A stretch of 64,000 bases of DNA, taken from NCBI GenBank assembly GCA_007922195.1, contig ML681968.1:372001-436000 (forward strand). Direction: 5' to 3'. This document shows, one piece after another, positions 47,702 through 60,300 of the stretch (its first letter is position 1; the number at the start of each line of letters is the position of its first letter). The DNA comes from Podocnemis expansa. Lineage: Eukaryota > Chordata > Testudines > Podocnemididae. A program made the translations under genes and the position numbers. The notes below the pieces were generated by a model. That model was not told the DNA's origin. It ran no database searches and saw only the letters and a list, made by a program, of their open reading frames with translations.

Positions 47702-47868
47702 CAGGGGTTTCAGGGCACACGGCCTGTGGGCCACATGCAGCCCACAACAACACTATTTTTACCAATATTTGCAATGTTGTTATATGAAAATGTTTCAGTG
47801 GTGTGGCCCTCAGGCTAACGTAGTAGTCCTCATGCGGCACTCATGGTGATTTGAGTTTGAGACCCCTG
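47702..47868. mobile_element. hAT-type MITE, CAGGGGTCTCAAAC family
   Basis: The right end is GTTTGAGACCCCTG and the left is CAGGGGTTTCAGGG, partly mutated. A perfect 8 bp duplication, acttaagt (47694-47701 and 47869-47876), is present. Confidence 0.92.
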
Positions 47869-48199
47869 ACTTAAGTGTAGCTGTTGTGGAGGAAAACACC
47901 ACATAAAGGATATGCAGTAGCAGAACACACTAGAGAAATACAAAAAATTAAAATTATTCAAAAAGTATTTGCACAGATTCTCAAAAAGCACCCATTTCAG
48001 GAAATAGAAGAAGTAAGAGGAAAGCTGTAGCAGGGCAGCAGAACACATCTTTGGAGAAGACTTTGAAAGGTGATGTATTGCTGATAGGTAAAGAGATATT
48101 TATAGTCATTAGAGAAGTAATTATAATGCACCTTGCAGTAGCTGGAAAAAAACAGAGCGTACATAGCAAAAGTAGCAGAAAATAATTTCTGTAGACAGG

Positions 48200-49880
48200 C
48201 TCTCAACTGATGGCATTCATGTGATTTTAAATGAAGGTAAAATGCAGATTGTATAACATGGTCTAAATGATCCTTAGCTGGAATACACGTGGTTTAATAA
48301 TGCATAGAGAGGAATGTAAGAAAGCCAGCTTTGAAATGGAAAAAATATCTGATGTAATGTGTGTGCAGGAAACATGGCTGGTAAATATACTTCTATTTAT
48401 ACCAAGATATGATAGACTACTGGGGAAAGGAGAGGAATCTGCCTATGTCCGATGCCTAAGTCAAAGATCTCAAAGTCTCACAGGCAATGTTGTGTCAAAG
48501 AATAAACTAACTTAGTGTAACTAGAAAAAAATGGAGTGCCAAAGAGATGGTATTGATGACAATGATGTAGAGAGCATTGATAATACCAGTCTTAGACTAT
48601 GGATGCCAAGCTTTTGGATCAGTCTCAGAATAACTCTTTGAAACTTGTCCAAACCAAAGGTTTGTGATTGGCATGGAGTGAAATACCACCACCACCAATG
48701 TGTGCTGCAAATAGCTCAGTAGCTCACTCTAAATCCAAGACTGAAACTATTAAATTAATCTGTTCAGCAGAGAGAAACAAGGAATCATGAAAAGACAAGG
48801 ACACAACAGATTTATTAACATTGGTAGGAGATTAGTATATAGAAGGTCATGGATGGCCACGGACTTCCTCATAGTATCAGGGTCAAGAAATGGGTAAAGG
48901 AAAACAACTGAGAAAAATCAGAACTACAAATTTAGTCATGAGAAGGCAAATTACAGCTAGACACTTATTCCCCCCATGTGTGGATTTGGAATTGTATGAA
49001 AACAACTGAGGGAAGGGAAAAAAGCACACATTATGATCAATGAACATTTTAAATTTATTTATAAAAGAGGAAGTTTCACTAAGTCTATACAGACTGATCA
49101 AAAGATGACAGCACAAGTACAATGGAAGCAGCCACCTGTAATCCTCATCTTGGAATCCAGAAATCTAAAGGCTACTGAATTTTGTGAACATTCTGAATGC
49201 TGAATTATTGGGGATAATGTGGGCGTGAACTTGGATGTGTGACAGGCTGCAGCTATGATTGTATCTGATTCCTTGTATATTATGATCAGAAGCAGAAATG
49301 ACATAAGTGAAATGTTCCTAACTACTGAAATAACCTGTCTAACAATAGCATGGATGCTGACATAGGTCAGAATACCTGGAAATCAGATGGATGACAAAGC
49401 AGCAAAATGCATTTTACATAATAGGGGATAAATATTAAGATGCTGTTAAGTAAACAAGTATTTAAGAGTGTGATCATGAAGAAACTTATAAAGAAATGGC
49501 AAGAACTATGGATGAAAGAAACAAAAAGATGAAGGTTCTATGATGTATGCCCAAAAATCAAAGATAATATTGAGCTTCACAGTCATGCTAGAAAAAGCAG
49601 AGTTGTTATTTTTAAAGTGTTAACGGGTCATTATGCCTTAAGGTAAACCTATTTAGAAGGCATAGTGGCAAGCTGTGTAGTCTGCAAAACCCAAGAGGCT
49701 ATTGATTGTGTTCTGTGGCATTGTGATAGTATTTGATGGTGAGAAACTTTCTGTATGAAATATTGAGTCATCTCAAAGTTAAGATTTTTCCTTAATGAGA
49801 GAGTGAGGATGTCAGGGAAATGGAAGATTCCACATTTAAAAAGCATGGCTTTCTCTCCTGCAGGTCACCAGAATGGAGTG
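48200..49880 (+). pseudogene. I/Jockey-like LINE copy 2 (internally deleted)
   Basis: It begins at the same point as copy 1 (GIHVIL against CIHVIL). It gives the APE endonuclease start LSWNTRGL and ISDVMCVQETWL (48270-48375), then jumps to the end of the reverse transcriptase, LDYGCQAFGSVSE (about 48593). It then reads VRIPGNQMDDKAAK (49366-49407), the G.PGNE.AD..AK box of RNase H, and finally a VLWHC-like tail (about 49700). All frames are riddled with stops. The RNase H box places it in an I/Jockey-type lineage and distinguishes it from the CR1 elements here. Confidence 0.72.
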
Positions 49881-50754
49881 AAAGGAGACACGATCTATAG
49901 CTAGATGTATAAATTAAGGAAGAAAGTGGCGGTTATAGCGCCATGGGCTATGGCTGTTGTGCTAAAAAACAAGCGAGGAGTGGGGGAATCAGAGCAGACT
50001 GGCTGAGTTAGGGAGAGCAAGAGACGAGGCCTACTGGTGATGTGGTGGTTCCTGGAGGAAGGCTTCAGACAGGAGAGCAGCAGGAGGAGTTGCTGACTGG
50101 TGTCCCCAAGCAAAAGGTAGGGATGCTCCCAGCAGAGAGTTTGTGCGGATTCCTGCTGGAAGAGGGGGGTTGCCCCCAGAAGGAAGGCCTGGGGTGGCTG
50201 TCCTGGCAAGAGACTGACAAGAGTCCAGGTGTGGCAGAAGATGTTGAAAATGAAGGAGGGTTTTTAAGGACTACATGAACTGGAATAATGGGCTCTGGAT
50301 TCTGGGTCTTTTGCACTAGGTTCCAAGACCTTGGTGGGGTGAGGATGTGCTGGCGTAGAGTTACCAGGGACCAAGAAGAGAAGGTGAGGCAAAGGGCCAG
50401 AGATGGGGTTGCCCTGAGGCTGCTTGTTTTCAGTCCCCCATACACACCTCCTGACCTGCTGTAGGAAGTGAAGGACAATTAATTCTGTGACTTTTCACAC
50501 CAGAAAAATCAGAGGTGGTTTAAAACAAGTTACTTAACATCTTTGTTGTGTTGACACTACAATTGTGGGGTAACTGCAGCATGTGCAGACATACCTGAGC
50601 TAGCTACTCTGAATCGCAGTAGGACAGAGCATGGGGAAGAGGAGCTAGACTTGAGCATAGGCTCCTTGTCCCAGGCAAGAACAACCCATGTCATCGCCTG
50701 TGCAGCCACGGCTTCACTGCTGTCAGCTGGTCCTGCTGTGCTCAGTGTGTAGCT

Positions 50755-50884
50755 CAGGGGTCTCAAACACACGGCCTGCATGTGGCCCCTAAAGCTATTT
50801 CCTGTGGCCTGCAACGACACAATCGTTACCGATATTTGCAATATCGTTGTAGGGAAAGGTTTCCGTGGTGTGGCCCTCAGGCTG
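50755..50884 (+). mobile_element. Truncated hAT MITE, CAGGGGTCTCAAAC family
   Basis: It starts CAGGGGTCTCAAAC and keeps the family body ('cgttaccgatatttgcaata') to 50884. The 3' inverted repeat and duplication are lost at the edge of the SEC11A CpG island. Confidence 0.85.
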
Positions 50885-50989
50885 CTGTGAGACCCCGGGT
50901 GCAGCTGGTGCTCTGCACAGCCAGGCCTGATGGAGGGCCAGTCCAGCACCCTGGGAGCGTGCAGGGCAGCCGACTCAATTGCAGCTGAG

Positions 50990-51262
50990 TCTCCAGCCCC
51001 CCTCTAGGGCGGCAGCAGAGCAGGGGCCGGGTGGGGCACCGGGGCTGGGGCCAGAGGCAGTGGGAGGAGCAGCTGGCACAGGGAAGCTAAAGGGAGTGTG
51101 GGCGGGGCCAGGGAGGATGACGTTCTCCGGGCGGGGGCGGGGAGGATGACGTTCTGTGGGCGGGGTCTCAGGCGTGTGGGCGGGGCCGGAAGGAAGCGGC
51201 GCTGCCGGCGGAAGCGGAAGCGGAAGCGGGGGGCTGCGGCCGGCGGCGCGAGCGGCTCGGCG
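50990..51262 (+). promoter_or_regulatory. SEC11A: SEC11A CpG-island promoter
   Basis: GC content and CpG frequency rise sharply at about 51000 and stay high to about 51800. Four GC boxes (GGGCGGGG) lie at about 51100, 51129, 51157 and 51178. Two TGACGT ATF/CRE-type half-sites (51118 and 51147) lie in a tandem unit of about 29 bp. An ETS-type CCGGAAG sits at 51186, 77 bp before the ATG. There is no TATA box. This is the usual housekeeping-gene pattern. The transcription start is inferred to be near 51190-51240. Confidence 0.7.
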
Positions 51263-51313
51263 ATGCTCTCCCTGGACTTTCTGGACGATGTGCGGCGCAT
51301 GAACAAGCGGCAG
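51263..51313 (+). CDS. SEC11A: SEC11A exon 1 (coding part)
   Basis: ATG at 51263 begins [17 protein letters not shown]. The donor is CGGCAG|gtgagg. An upstream in-frame-looking GC-rich ORF is promoter sequence. Confidence 0.96.
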
Positions 51314-54300
51314 GTGAGGCCCGGGGCGGCCGCGGCCCCTGCGTGTGTCCCGGGCCGGGCGGCGCGTTCCTCCTCTCCGCGGGCGGGGCCTGCTCTGCGG
51401 CGCTGGGGGCCCGGCCCGAGGGGGCGAAGGGCTCCCGGGGAGTCCCGTGGCCGCAGGCCCGGCCCGGCGCGGCTCGGAGGAGCCATGAGGCGGGGCGCGG
51501 CGCCTCGCTCTCTTCTTCCGCCCGCCGGCCGCGCTGAGCCGCGCCTGGGGCCGGGCTTCCTCCGGCCTGCCTCGCCCCGCCCCGCCCCGGGCTGCTGACG
51601 GGCGGCCCGCCCCGCCCCGCCCCGCCCCAGGCCCAGTTTGGGTTCAGCGGCCGGGCCCTGGCTTGAGGAGCCTGGCGCGGGGGGTCACTGGGGGCCCCGG
51701 GCCTGCCTCGTCCCCGGGGGCTGGTCTCTCTGCGAAGGCAGCGGCTTGGGTCGCTGTGTCCCCGCTTCTAGGCAGGCTGCTGGGTGTCCAGCTGTGCGCC
51801 CTTAACCTCTGGCTCTTCCTCGCAGCTGTATTATCAGGTGCTGAACTTCGGCATGATCGTCTCCTCCGCCTTGATGATCTGGAAGGGGCTGATGGTGGTG
51901 ACCGGCAGCGAGAGTCCCATCGTGGTGGTACTCAGGTAAAACTTCTCTGGCTTCTGGAGCTCTCCTGAGGCAGGGCTAATGGATCTAATGCAGGTCTGGC
52001 TCTGAGCTGGGGTGGCTGAATGTTTCTCTTCAGGGAAGGAGCGCACATAATTCAGCTTCTTACAGGGTTTCCAGCCCAAAGATGAGAGGGAAGGAGAAGG
52101 TGAAGCCCTGAGAAGGAGGTGAAGGCAATCCGCTAGAGCAATCAGGAGCAGTCAGCATGGATTCGCAAAGGGTAAATCGTGCCTGATCAACCTCATTGTT
52201 TTCTATGATGAGATGACTGGATTTGTGGATGCAGGAAGAACTGTTAATGTGATAAACCTCAAGTTTAGCAAGGCTCTTGATATGGTTTCCCACAGCATTC
52301 TTGTTGGCAAGTTAAGGAAGTATGGGTTGGATTTGTGGACTGTAAGGTGGATAGAAAACTAGCTAGATCAACGGTTTCAGCAAGTAGGAATCAATGGTGT
52401 CATGCTCTACTTGGTAACCAGTAATGAGTGGTGCACCACAGAGGTCAGTCCTGCGGTCAGTTCTGTCCAACATTTTCATTAATGATCTGGATGATGGAAT
52501 AGATTGCACACTCAATAAGTTTGCGGATGACACCAAACTAGGGAGAATGGTAGACGCGCTGGAGGGCAGAGACAGGATTCAAGGAGATTTAGAAAAATTG
52601 GAGCAGTGGGCCAAAAGAAATCTCATGAGGTTCAATAAGGACAAGTGCAAAGTCTTGCACATGGAATGGAAAAACCCTGTGGACTGCTACAGGCTGGGGA
52701 GCGATTGGCTAAGCAGCAGCACTTTAGAAAAGGACCTGGGGGTCGTGGTGGATGGGAAGCGGGATATGAGCCAACAGCGTGCTCTTGTTGCCAAAAACGC
52801 TCATGGCGTATCAGGCTGTATCAGTAGGACCGTTGCCAGCAGATTGAGAGATGTGATTATTCCCCTCTGCTCAGTACTGGGGAGGCTGCATCTGGAATAC
52901 TGTGTCCTGTTTTGGGCTCCCCCCTACAAAAAGGATGTAGACAAATTAGTAAGAGTCCAGCGGAGGGCAACAAAAATGATCAGGGGGTTAAGCACAAGAC
53001 TTGCATAGAGAGACTGAAGGAACTAGGCTTATTTAGCCTGTAGAAGAGAAGACTGAGGAGGGATATGATAGCAACCTTCAACTACCTGAAGAGGTGCTCT
53101 GAGGAGGAGGGAGCTCGGCCTTTCTCGGTAGTAACAGAGGACATAATAAGGAGCAGTGGTTTCAAGTTACAGCTGGGAAGATCAAGGCTGGATATTAGGA
53201 AAAACTTTCTCACTAGGAGAGTGGTGAAATATTGAAATGGGTTGCCTAAGGAAGTGGTGGAATCTCCATCTTAGGAGATATTTAAGGTCTGGTTAGACAA
53301 AACCCTGGCTGGGATGATTTAGTGAGAATGGTCCTGTTTCTTTGCAGAGGGTTGGACTAGATGACCTTGTGAGGTTCCTTCTAACCCTATGATATAGCTG
53401 ACAAGCTTGCATTCATCAGTTGTTTGAATGTTTAGCTGCTGTTGTAAACTGTTAGTAAGCTTTCCATTTAGTCTTATTCTTAGTACACAGAAAACTTTGC
53501 TCCTGTCCTGGTAAGCTTGCTGGGTTGCTGTTCTCCTCATGTCCCTGCATGTTGTCAGTGTTCAAATCCAAAAACAATGGTGCGAAGAGTTCATGACTCC
53601 CTAGCCTATCTTTCTGCAAGAAGGTTCTATTACAAGGAAAAAACCGTATAAAACCAGGAAATGCAGAGCTCAGATAACACTTCTTTCACAGTGGTGGAAA
53701 GCATTTGGTGCTCTGAGATGCTCAGGGCTATTGGAATCTTGTGGGGAACACTTTCTTATAAGCACTTAAGAGAGGCTTCAAATGCCATCATCCACAGCAT
53801 GCTATGCTGTCAGAAGCCACAGTCCTTGCCTTGAACAGCTTACAAGCTAGCATGACAGAATAGAACTGCAGGGGAGAGGGAGGGATGTAGGCAAAGTGAA
53901 TACTTTTATATAATAAATGTAAACAGCCCCTTCATTTAGCTGTTGCATATCAACTTGGATATAAGCATCAGTTAGAAGTAGATCTTGAGGAAGGACTTGC
54001 AGGATGTTTGTGCCTGTTGTGGGTATTGGGATGGGCAATAATGGCTCATACCCTCAATGAAGAGGAGAGGTCCCAAAGCCTGGGTAAAAAAATGACAAAA
54101 TAAGAAGAAAAGTGAAGGCTACAGGGCCAAAATAAGGGATCTGGAGGGGCCAGCAAGCAGAAAATCCTGGACAGTGTCCACTGCTCCTCAGAGGAGTCCA
54201 AGAAACCAATGGAGGAACTCTGCCTGGAGGCGTGATACAGCAAGGGATGAAAAGCAGGCTTCGTGGTTGCAGATCGCCCAACCCCCATTGTCCAGCTTCC

Positions 54301-57300
54301 TTATCCTGGTCTGATGGATGATCATCTTGACTAGCCTCAGGACAAGGTGGTCCTGCAACTCCTTGAGCTTTGGAAGGAAGACAGAGTAGCAACCTTTTGC
54401 ATAGCTTCCGTGCTGGTGTGCCAGGCCTAAGGGCGTAGCATTATTTGAGTGTGAAGGGCCCTGATAGAAGTGAAGGAGGAAGGAGTTCATAGTTAAAGAA
54501 GAAGGGCTGGGATCTTTGTGGTAAGTCCATTGGTTCTCTGCAAGATTGGGATACCAGTACGGTGGTGCATCTAGTTATGTTGTATAGATCATCTTCTCAA
54601 AAGGATAGCAACTTTAACTGAAACTAATCTGTGGAATACAAGTGCATTGTATTCTCCTGTCTTCATTGTTGCCTGTCTTGTTGCTACGACATGTATATTT
54701 CAAGTACATGAAAGCTGTAAAACTGCTGAACATGGTATCCCCTCTTCGGTGTCTTGACTCTCTGTGAGTTGAGAAATACAATGGAAAATGAATGAGGCTG
54801 ATGTCTCCACACTAGAACTTGAAATGGATTGCTGTTGCTGAAATTCCTGGGGCAGTGGCTGTATCTATTGTGGGCTTCCTCAGAATGTACTTGTACTGAA
54901 TTCATAAGTCTGGTTCTGTTGGAGACATTAGGTTTGCAGCTTGTTGATGTTGATCTTCACATGTCACTCTAAAAACAAACCATTGAAACTTCTCTCTCTC
55001 TCTCTGCTGATTCCTAAGAGTGCTGTTGAGAAACTCTTCCCCTGTCTCCTGCTGAGTAAGATAGGAGGCCGTAAGATCATTTTTCCTTTTCAGTGAAATG
55101 ATGTTACCTTCTGACTAGCAGCCTTGGCTGAATAGCTCTAGGGATAATGGTAACACATGCTGTGCTTGAAGTTGATCATTTCCTTTTGTAGTGATTTTAT
55201 TTGAAATTAAAAAGGTCAGGGATGCTATAAAGTTTTGCCATTTACACAACAGGAAAAAGAAATAAACTGGGAGTGCCTGCAAAGAGATTGTTGTTGGAGG
55301 TGACATGTTGAATCACAAGAATAAATCTCTAGCACAGCCTGTGTGGGGCAGCCAGATGGGAACTTGAGCCTTTTCTGTTTTGAGCATAACGTGGATTCAC
55401 AAAGGATGCATCTACACTGACCTTACGAGGACCTGGTTTGTGTTACTAAGTTACATAAATGTAAATCATCTTGCACTGCCCTGTTTGTATGTGTATCTCA
55501 GGGCTTTACAAACCCTGGGCACCAGGTTGCCAGGACGCCCCAGGTTTGTAGCGTGGCGCCTTGCTCCTCGGGGCAAAAATGGTGGTGGTGGTTTTTCAGC
55601 ACCAGGGGCACCCCAGCTAGGTGCCTTATTTTGAAGCTGAGCAGCAATTTTATTGAGCCCTGGTATATCTACTACACTCAGGTTTTTTTCTCTGATCAGT
55701 GTAATCTCCCTATTGCATCAATGTGCTAAAACCACTATGAGATCAAGACAGTGTAAGTGTAGAAGCTGCATGACCTGTCAATCCTAATAGTCCTCCAGCA
55801 GCTGTCCCACAATGCCCCGTTTGCTGTGGCAGTGGCTGTTCTGTTCACAGTTTTTAAGTTCCACTACACAGGACTCGCAGAGACCAGAATCACCCCTCTC
55901 CCACCCTATTCAAATTCCTGCATATTTTTGAAATTCCTTTTTCTGGTTGCTCACTGTGGAAAGGACACGTAAAAGCTTACCCATGTGTGCAGCTGCCTAA
56001 CTGTTCATGTCCGCTCCATGCATGAAGAGAGGTGCTAGATGTGCTTCTGCCTGGAGTGGACAGGAAGTATTGGATTTCATGGATCTAAGGGAAAGAAGAG
56101 GCTGTGCAAGCACACCTATGGGCAAGCCTTAGAAATGTGGTCACCTACAAAGAGATTGCACGGGGGTTGCAGGCAAAGGCTACAACTGGGATCAGCAGCA
56201 ATGCCGTGTGAAAGTTAAGGAACTCTGCCAGGGATACCAGCAGACCAGGTGTGTCGCACAGCAGATCTGCTACTTATACAAAGAAATGCGTGCCATGCTT
56301 GGCAGAGACCCCACTGGCTGTTGTGGATACCGTGGAGGAGCCTGAGACAGACACCACTGCCATGAACAGCCAGGAGGAGGAAGGGGACTCCAGCCATGCT
56401 ATAAACCAGGTCCCTTTTGAGAGTCCATCACAGGCCTGCCAGACAAGTGTGGATGAACCTGGTGAAGAGGGAAGGAACACAGGTAAGTGTGTGCATGTGT
56501 TTTTCTTTACAATGTTTAAATGTAAAAATTGTGCCTGGTGTTTACTTTTTTCTGGGTAGTTTGGGGATCAGGTTTTTGTAAAATAACAGGTGGAGTTGTC
56601 TTGTCTGCATTTAGTTCCCCCTATTGGGTTAGATGGGGCAGTGGGCCATGTAGAAAGCTTTAAGTGCATAGGGAGGTCCCTTATCCTCCATAAAGATCTT
56701 AGTGAATCTTTCATGGAGATACTCTGTTGATTTCTCCCAAAAGTTTCTCAGAATGGCTGCTTTGTTTTTTTCTCTATGATGAGAATTTCCGACACTGCAC
56801 TGTGGTGAGTTTGGCTAGCACCACTGTCATATACAGGTGCTGGCAGAATATGGGTCAGGGTAGCTTTGGGATGCCATTACAGATGTATTGTCTGAGCCTT
56901 GTGACCCTGGGGAGCTCAGCTAAAATTAGCACTGTCTCTGGAAAACCGCACCAGTGTTCGGTGCTGTTCCCTGGAACTCATACCCATGCAACAAGGACTG
57001 AAATTTTATGCCTTTATTTAACAGAAGATCCTTCTCCTCCCCATGGTGGTGGTCCATATTGGTTGGGGTTGGAGAGCTGTGCTGTACCAAAATGGTTCAG
57101 AGCCGAAGTGTCAATAAGCATTTCTTATGTGTTCATGTAAAGAATGGATGTGACTGTAATTCCAATGGCACATCTTTGTTTTATCAGTAGCTTCTAGCGT
57201 GGCAATTCCTCCACGCATAGGAGGAGGTGAAAAGAGGGCATGCCCAGTCTGCAAGCCAGTGTTGCATCAGCTGATGAACAGAAAGGTTGGTCTGACTGAT

Positions 57301-60300
57301 AACATATAGAAAGACAGTGGACAGTAAGAAGGCTCAGGAGTCTCAGCAGGACAAGGAGAGCAAAATGCACTGGAACATGCATCTTCAGAGGCAGCAAACT
57401 TAAATGTTACCCATCCAAGAAACCTGGACCATCCATTCTTTGCAGTTCTTGGTGGGTATAAGGAGCAGCAGTCATGGACTTCTCCAACACAGCTGTGCCT
57501 TCCAGATGGTTCATGATGCATACCACTGCCTCCATCTACCAGTGCATGGCAGGAGGCAGCAGGGAAGACCACAGCTTCACAGCCTGACCTCAGCTGCTGC
57601 GTATGGACCCACAACAAACTACATTTGTGCACTCAGATGAGTGTTTCTCATTTTAAATTTTCTCTCCATAAAGTTATGTTGAAAATCTGTATAAAAATTG
57701 CCTGCGGGTGTGCTTTGCACTGATTTTTCTGTTATGTTTATTCCTACTCAAAGTTGGGTTTTTGAGGAAGCAAATGATCTCTATTAATTCACCACAAATG
57801 TTGGAGAATGCATGGTGGTGGTCAAACCAAAGAATACCTGTAAATGCAAACCAAACACTGCAGAAGTCATAGTTTCAGTAAAATGAGCAGCCGTCATTCT
57901 AATTATACAGCAAAGACTGAGCAATTCTTTGCAGCTCCAGGCCCAGAGAACACTTCTGCAAAAAACAGTGCTATGACTGATGTTAAATGAAATTTCAGAG
58001 CCTCCCTCAGCCACCTAGCTCTGTGTTGGGCTCTGAGTCAGCAGACAGCCTGCCCTTCCCCCAGTGGCAGCTTTTCCTCCCTCTGCCTCTCAAAAACTGT
58101 GCAGAACATAACAGGCAACCATAATCATGGATATTTTTCTCATATAAAACTCCCATTTATTGAGCAAACACTACCAGTGTCCCTAGAACCTGCAAAAAGC
58201 ACCCTTGGTTATCATTCTGCACCTGCTGAAACAGTAACTTGAATCTTTTCTTGGTGCTGCCTGGCATACAGTTTCATGAGCCAGTGGAGTAAGGTTAGGC
58301 TGGGTTCCCAGAATCACTGGTGGCATTTCAGTAGTGCTAAGTGGTCAGGAAAGAGTGCCCTTGATTGCACCTTTCTGAAACATCCTGTTCATGATGTGAG
58401 AAATCATGCACCAGCCCAAACCGATCTCAGTGAAGCATTCCTGATGCTTCTTTAACCACAGAAAAGTAGTTCTTTCTGTTTGCGTACTCTGGGGCAAGGT
58501 GAGCTGGTACTAGAATAGGGATGTACATGCTGACTGTCACCCCAGTGCAGTTTGGGAATTCCATTGCTGCGGACCGTGCTCTCTGTCCTGCAGTGTGCTG
58601 AGCATCTCAGTCCTATGTCGCAGGAGGCAATTAATGGTTCTGCTTGTTTGCATCACAATGGCCCTACGGGATTTCCCAGCTCTGAAACCGTTTCCCAGTG
58701 ACCAGCAGCAATCCAGCACTGCAAACTCCTTGCTTTGGCACTGTCAATGCAGAGCTCATTCTGGTGCCCTTGCACTGGAGAGCTGGGAGGAGCTCAGCAC
58801 ACAGATCATGGCAGGTGGCCTCTGAAACCTCAGAGTTCTGCAACTGCTGCTGGTCGTCCCAGTTTTGTACTATGATATGATCCCATAAGTGCATGTGGAT
58901 TTCCGGGGCCCAGAAGCTGCACGCTGCCATCTGCAGCTGCTCTGTGAAAGCCACCAGCAACCTTGAATTGTTGTTTGCAGTGCTGCACAACAAATTTTCC
59001 TCAAAGAAATCCTCCTAGCCGCTGATATTGCATTACTTTCTGTGGCTCTGCAAATACAGGAGAGTTGCATTCACAGAGTTCAGGAGGGCAGTGCAGAGTT
59101 ATGTGGGCTCTGTGCTCCTATCAAAGGGATTTTGAAAGAGGAGAAACTTGTGGTGTATGGATGGAATGTGTGAGAGAGAGAACATTTGCCTGAAAACTTG
59201 AATCCTAGCTCATAGAGATCCCTATTACTATGCCACAGCATGTGGGGAAAACTCCCCAGAAGAAGGCGTTGCAGCAGGCGCTACACTCAGATACATCCCT
59301 GTGGTGCACTGCATTTTACATTGCACAAGCAGACCTGGTGACTATGGAGCAGCCAAGTATGCACACACCAAAGCAACATACTAATTTCAGTGGCTATTGA
59401 CTTTGGTTGACAAAGGCCTAGACATGGCCTAAAATTTGCCATCGTTGTGGTAGTACCAGCTGCAGTTCCGGTGATGGAGGAGCTCTAGGGTAGAGAAGTT
59501 GCTGGTGGCTGCCCATCTCTTTGCGACCAAGACTGAATCTAGATGCCAGAGAGCCTGGCATGGTGATGGTAACACTGATAGCTGCCAGTGCTTTGTCTCT
59601 AGGGGAGCTACACTAGTGGTTGTGCAGCGGTGGGAAATCCACCTGTAGTATGGGTGAAATTGAAGTGTCTTCGTTGACTTTGGGGGTACTTGGGGGGTGT
59701 ACTGTGGGACATTCGTTACATTGCCTTGATACACAAGTACAAAATCAACAGTGTTAAGCAACATGTTGTATATTGATCTTATCTTGATACATCATTAACC
59801 TTCCCTTTTCTCCATAAATTAGTCAAACATGACCGTAGCACTCATACATTTGTAACAATTCATATCAACGTTTTGAGTGTGGGGGTGAAGCTTTATGTCT
59901 TCCAGGGAAAGGGAGAGAGGAAGTCTTGAGAATAGAAAGAAAGGAAAATGAGGTTGGTGGGACAGGTTGTAAATTAATTATATTCTGTATATATTCTTGA
60001 CTAACAAGAATGGAATTACTGTGTCTATATCAAAGCATCTCATTGATTTCAGTATTTTCATTGTTTTCCTGGCAGGGCTCTTTCCTAAGGGAGGCTGTTC
60101 TGGGGTTTAATTTGAAGATTATATATTTCAAGCATTGATTCTAATTTTCCCAGTGTGCCCATTTCATAACTCTCTTTTGTTCCTTGTTTTTCAGTGGCAG
60201 CATGGAACCTGCTTTTCACAGAGGAGATCTCCTCTTCTTAACCAACCGAATTGAAGATCCCATTAGAGTGGGAGAAATTGTGGTCTTTAGGATAGAAGGA

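Larger units (their letters stand above)
55400..59435. mobile_element. PIF/Harbinger DNA transposon, decayed
   Basis: It contains both genes expected of this superfamily: a Myb/SANT-like protein on the + strand (about 56040-56490) and a transposase on the - strand (about 58890-58150). Possible ends are 'gcatctacactgacc' at about 55405 and 'caaaggcctagacatggcct' ending about 59430. They are only weakly complementary, so the boundaries are approximate. It fills half of SEC11A intron 2. Confidence 0.75.

Noticed and set aside
50065..50478. Minus-strand 137-codon ORF upstream of SEC11A
   Set aside because: Ser/Pro-rich low-complexity translation with no domain or homolog I recognise.
51004..51598. 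Long ORFs on both strands over the SEC11A first exon
   Set aside because: A CpG-island effect. Only the 51-nt reading starting at 51263 splices correctly to exon 2.
52424..53008. Possible host gene in SEC11A intron 2
   Set aside because: The FADDTKLG box and downstream order identify CR1 reverse transcriptase.
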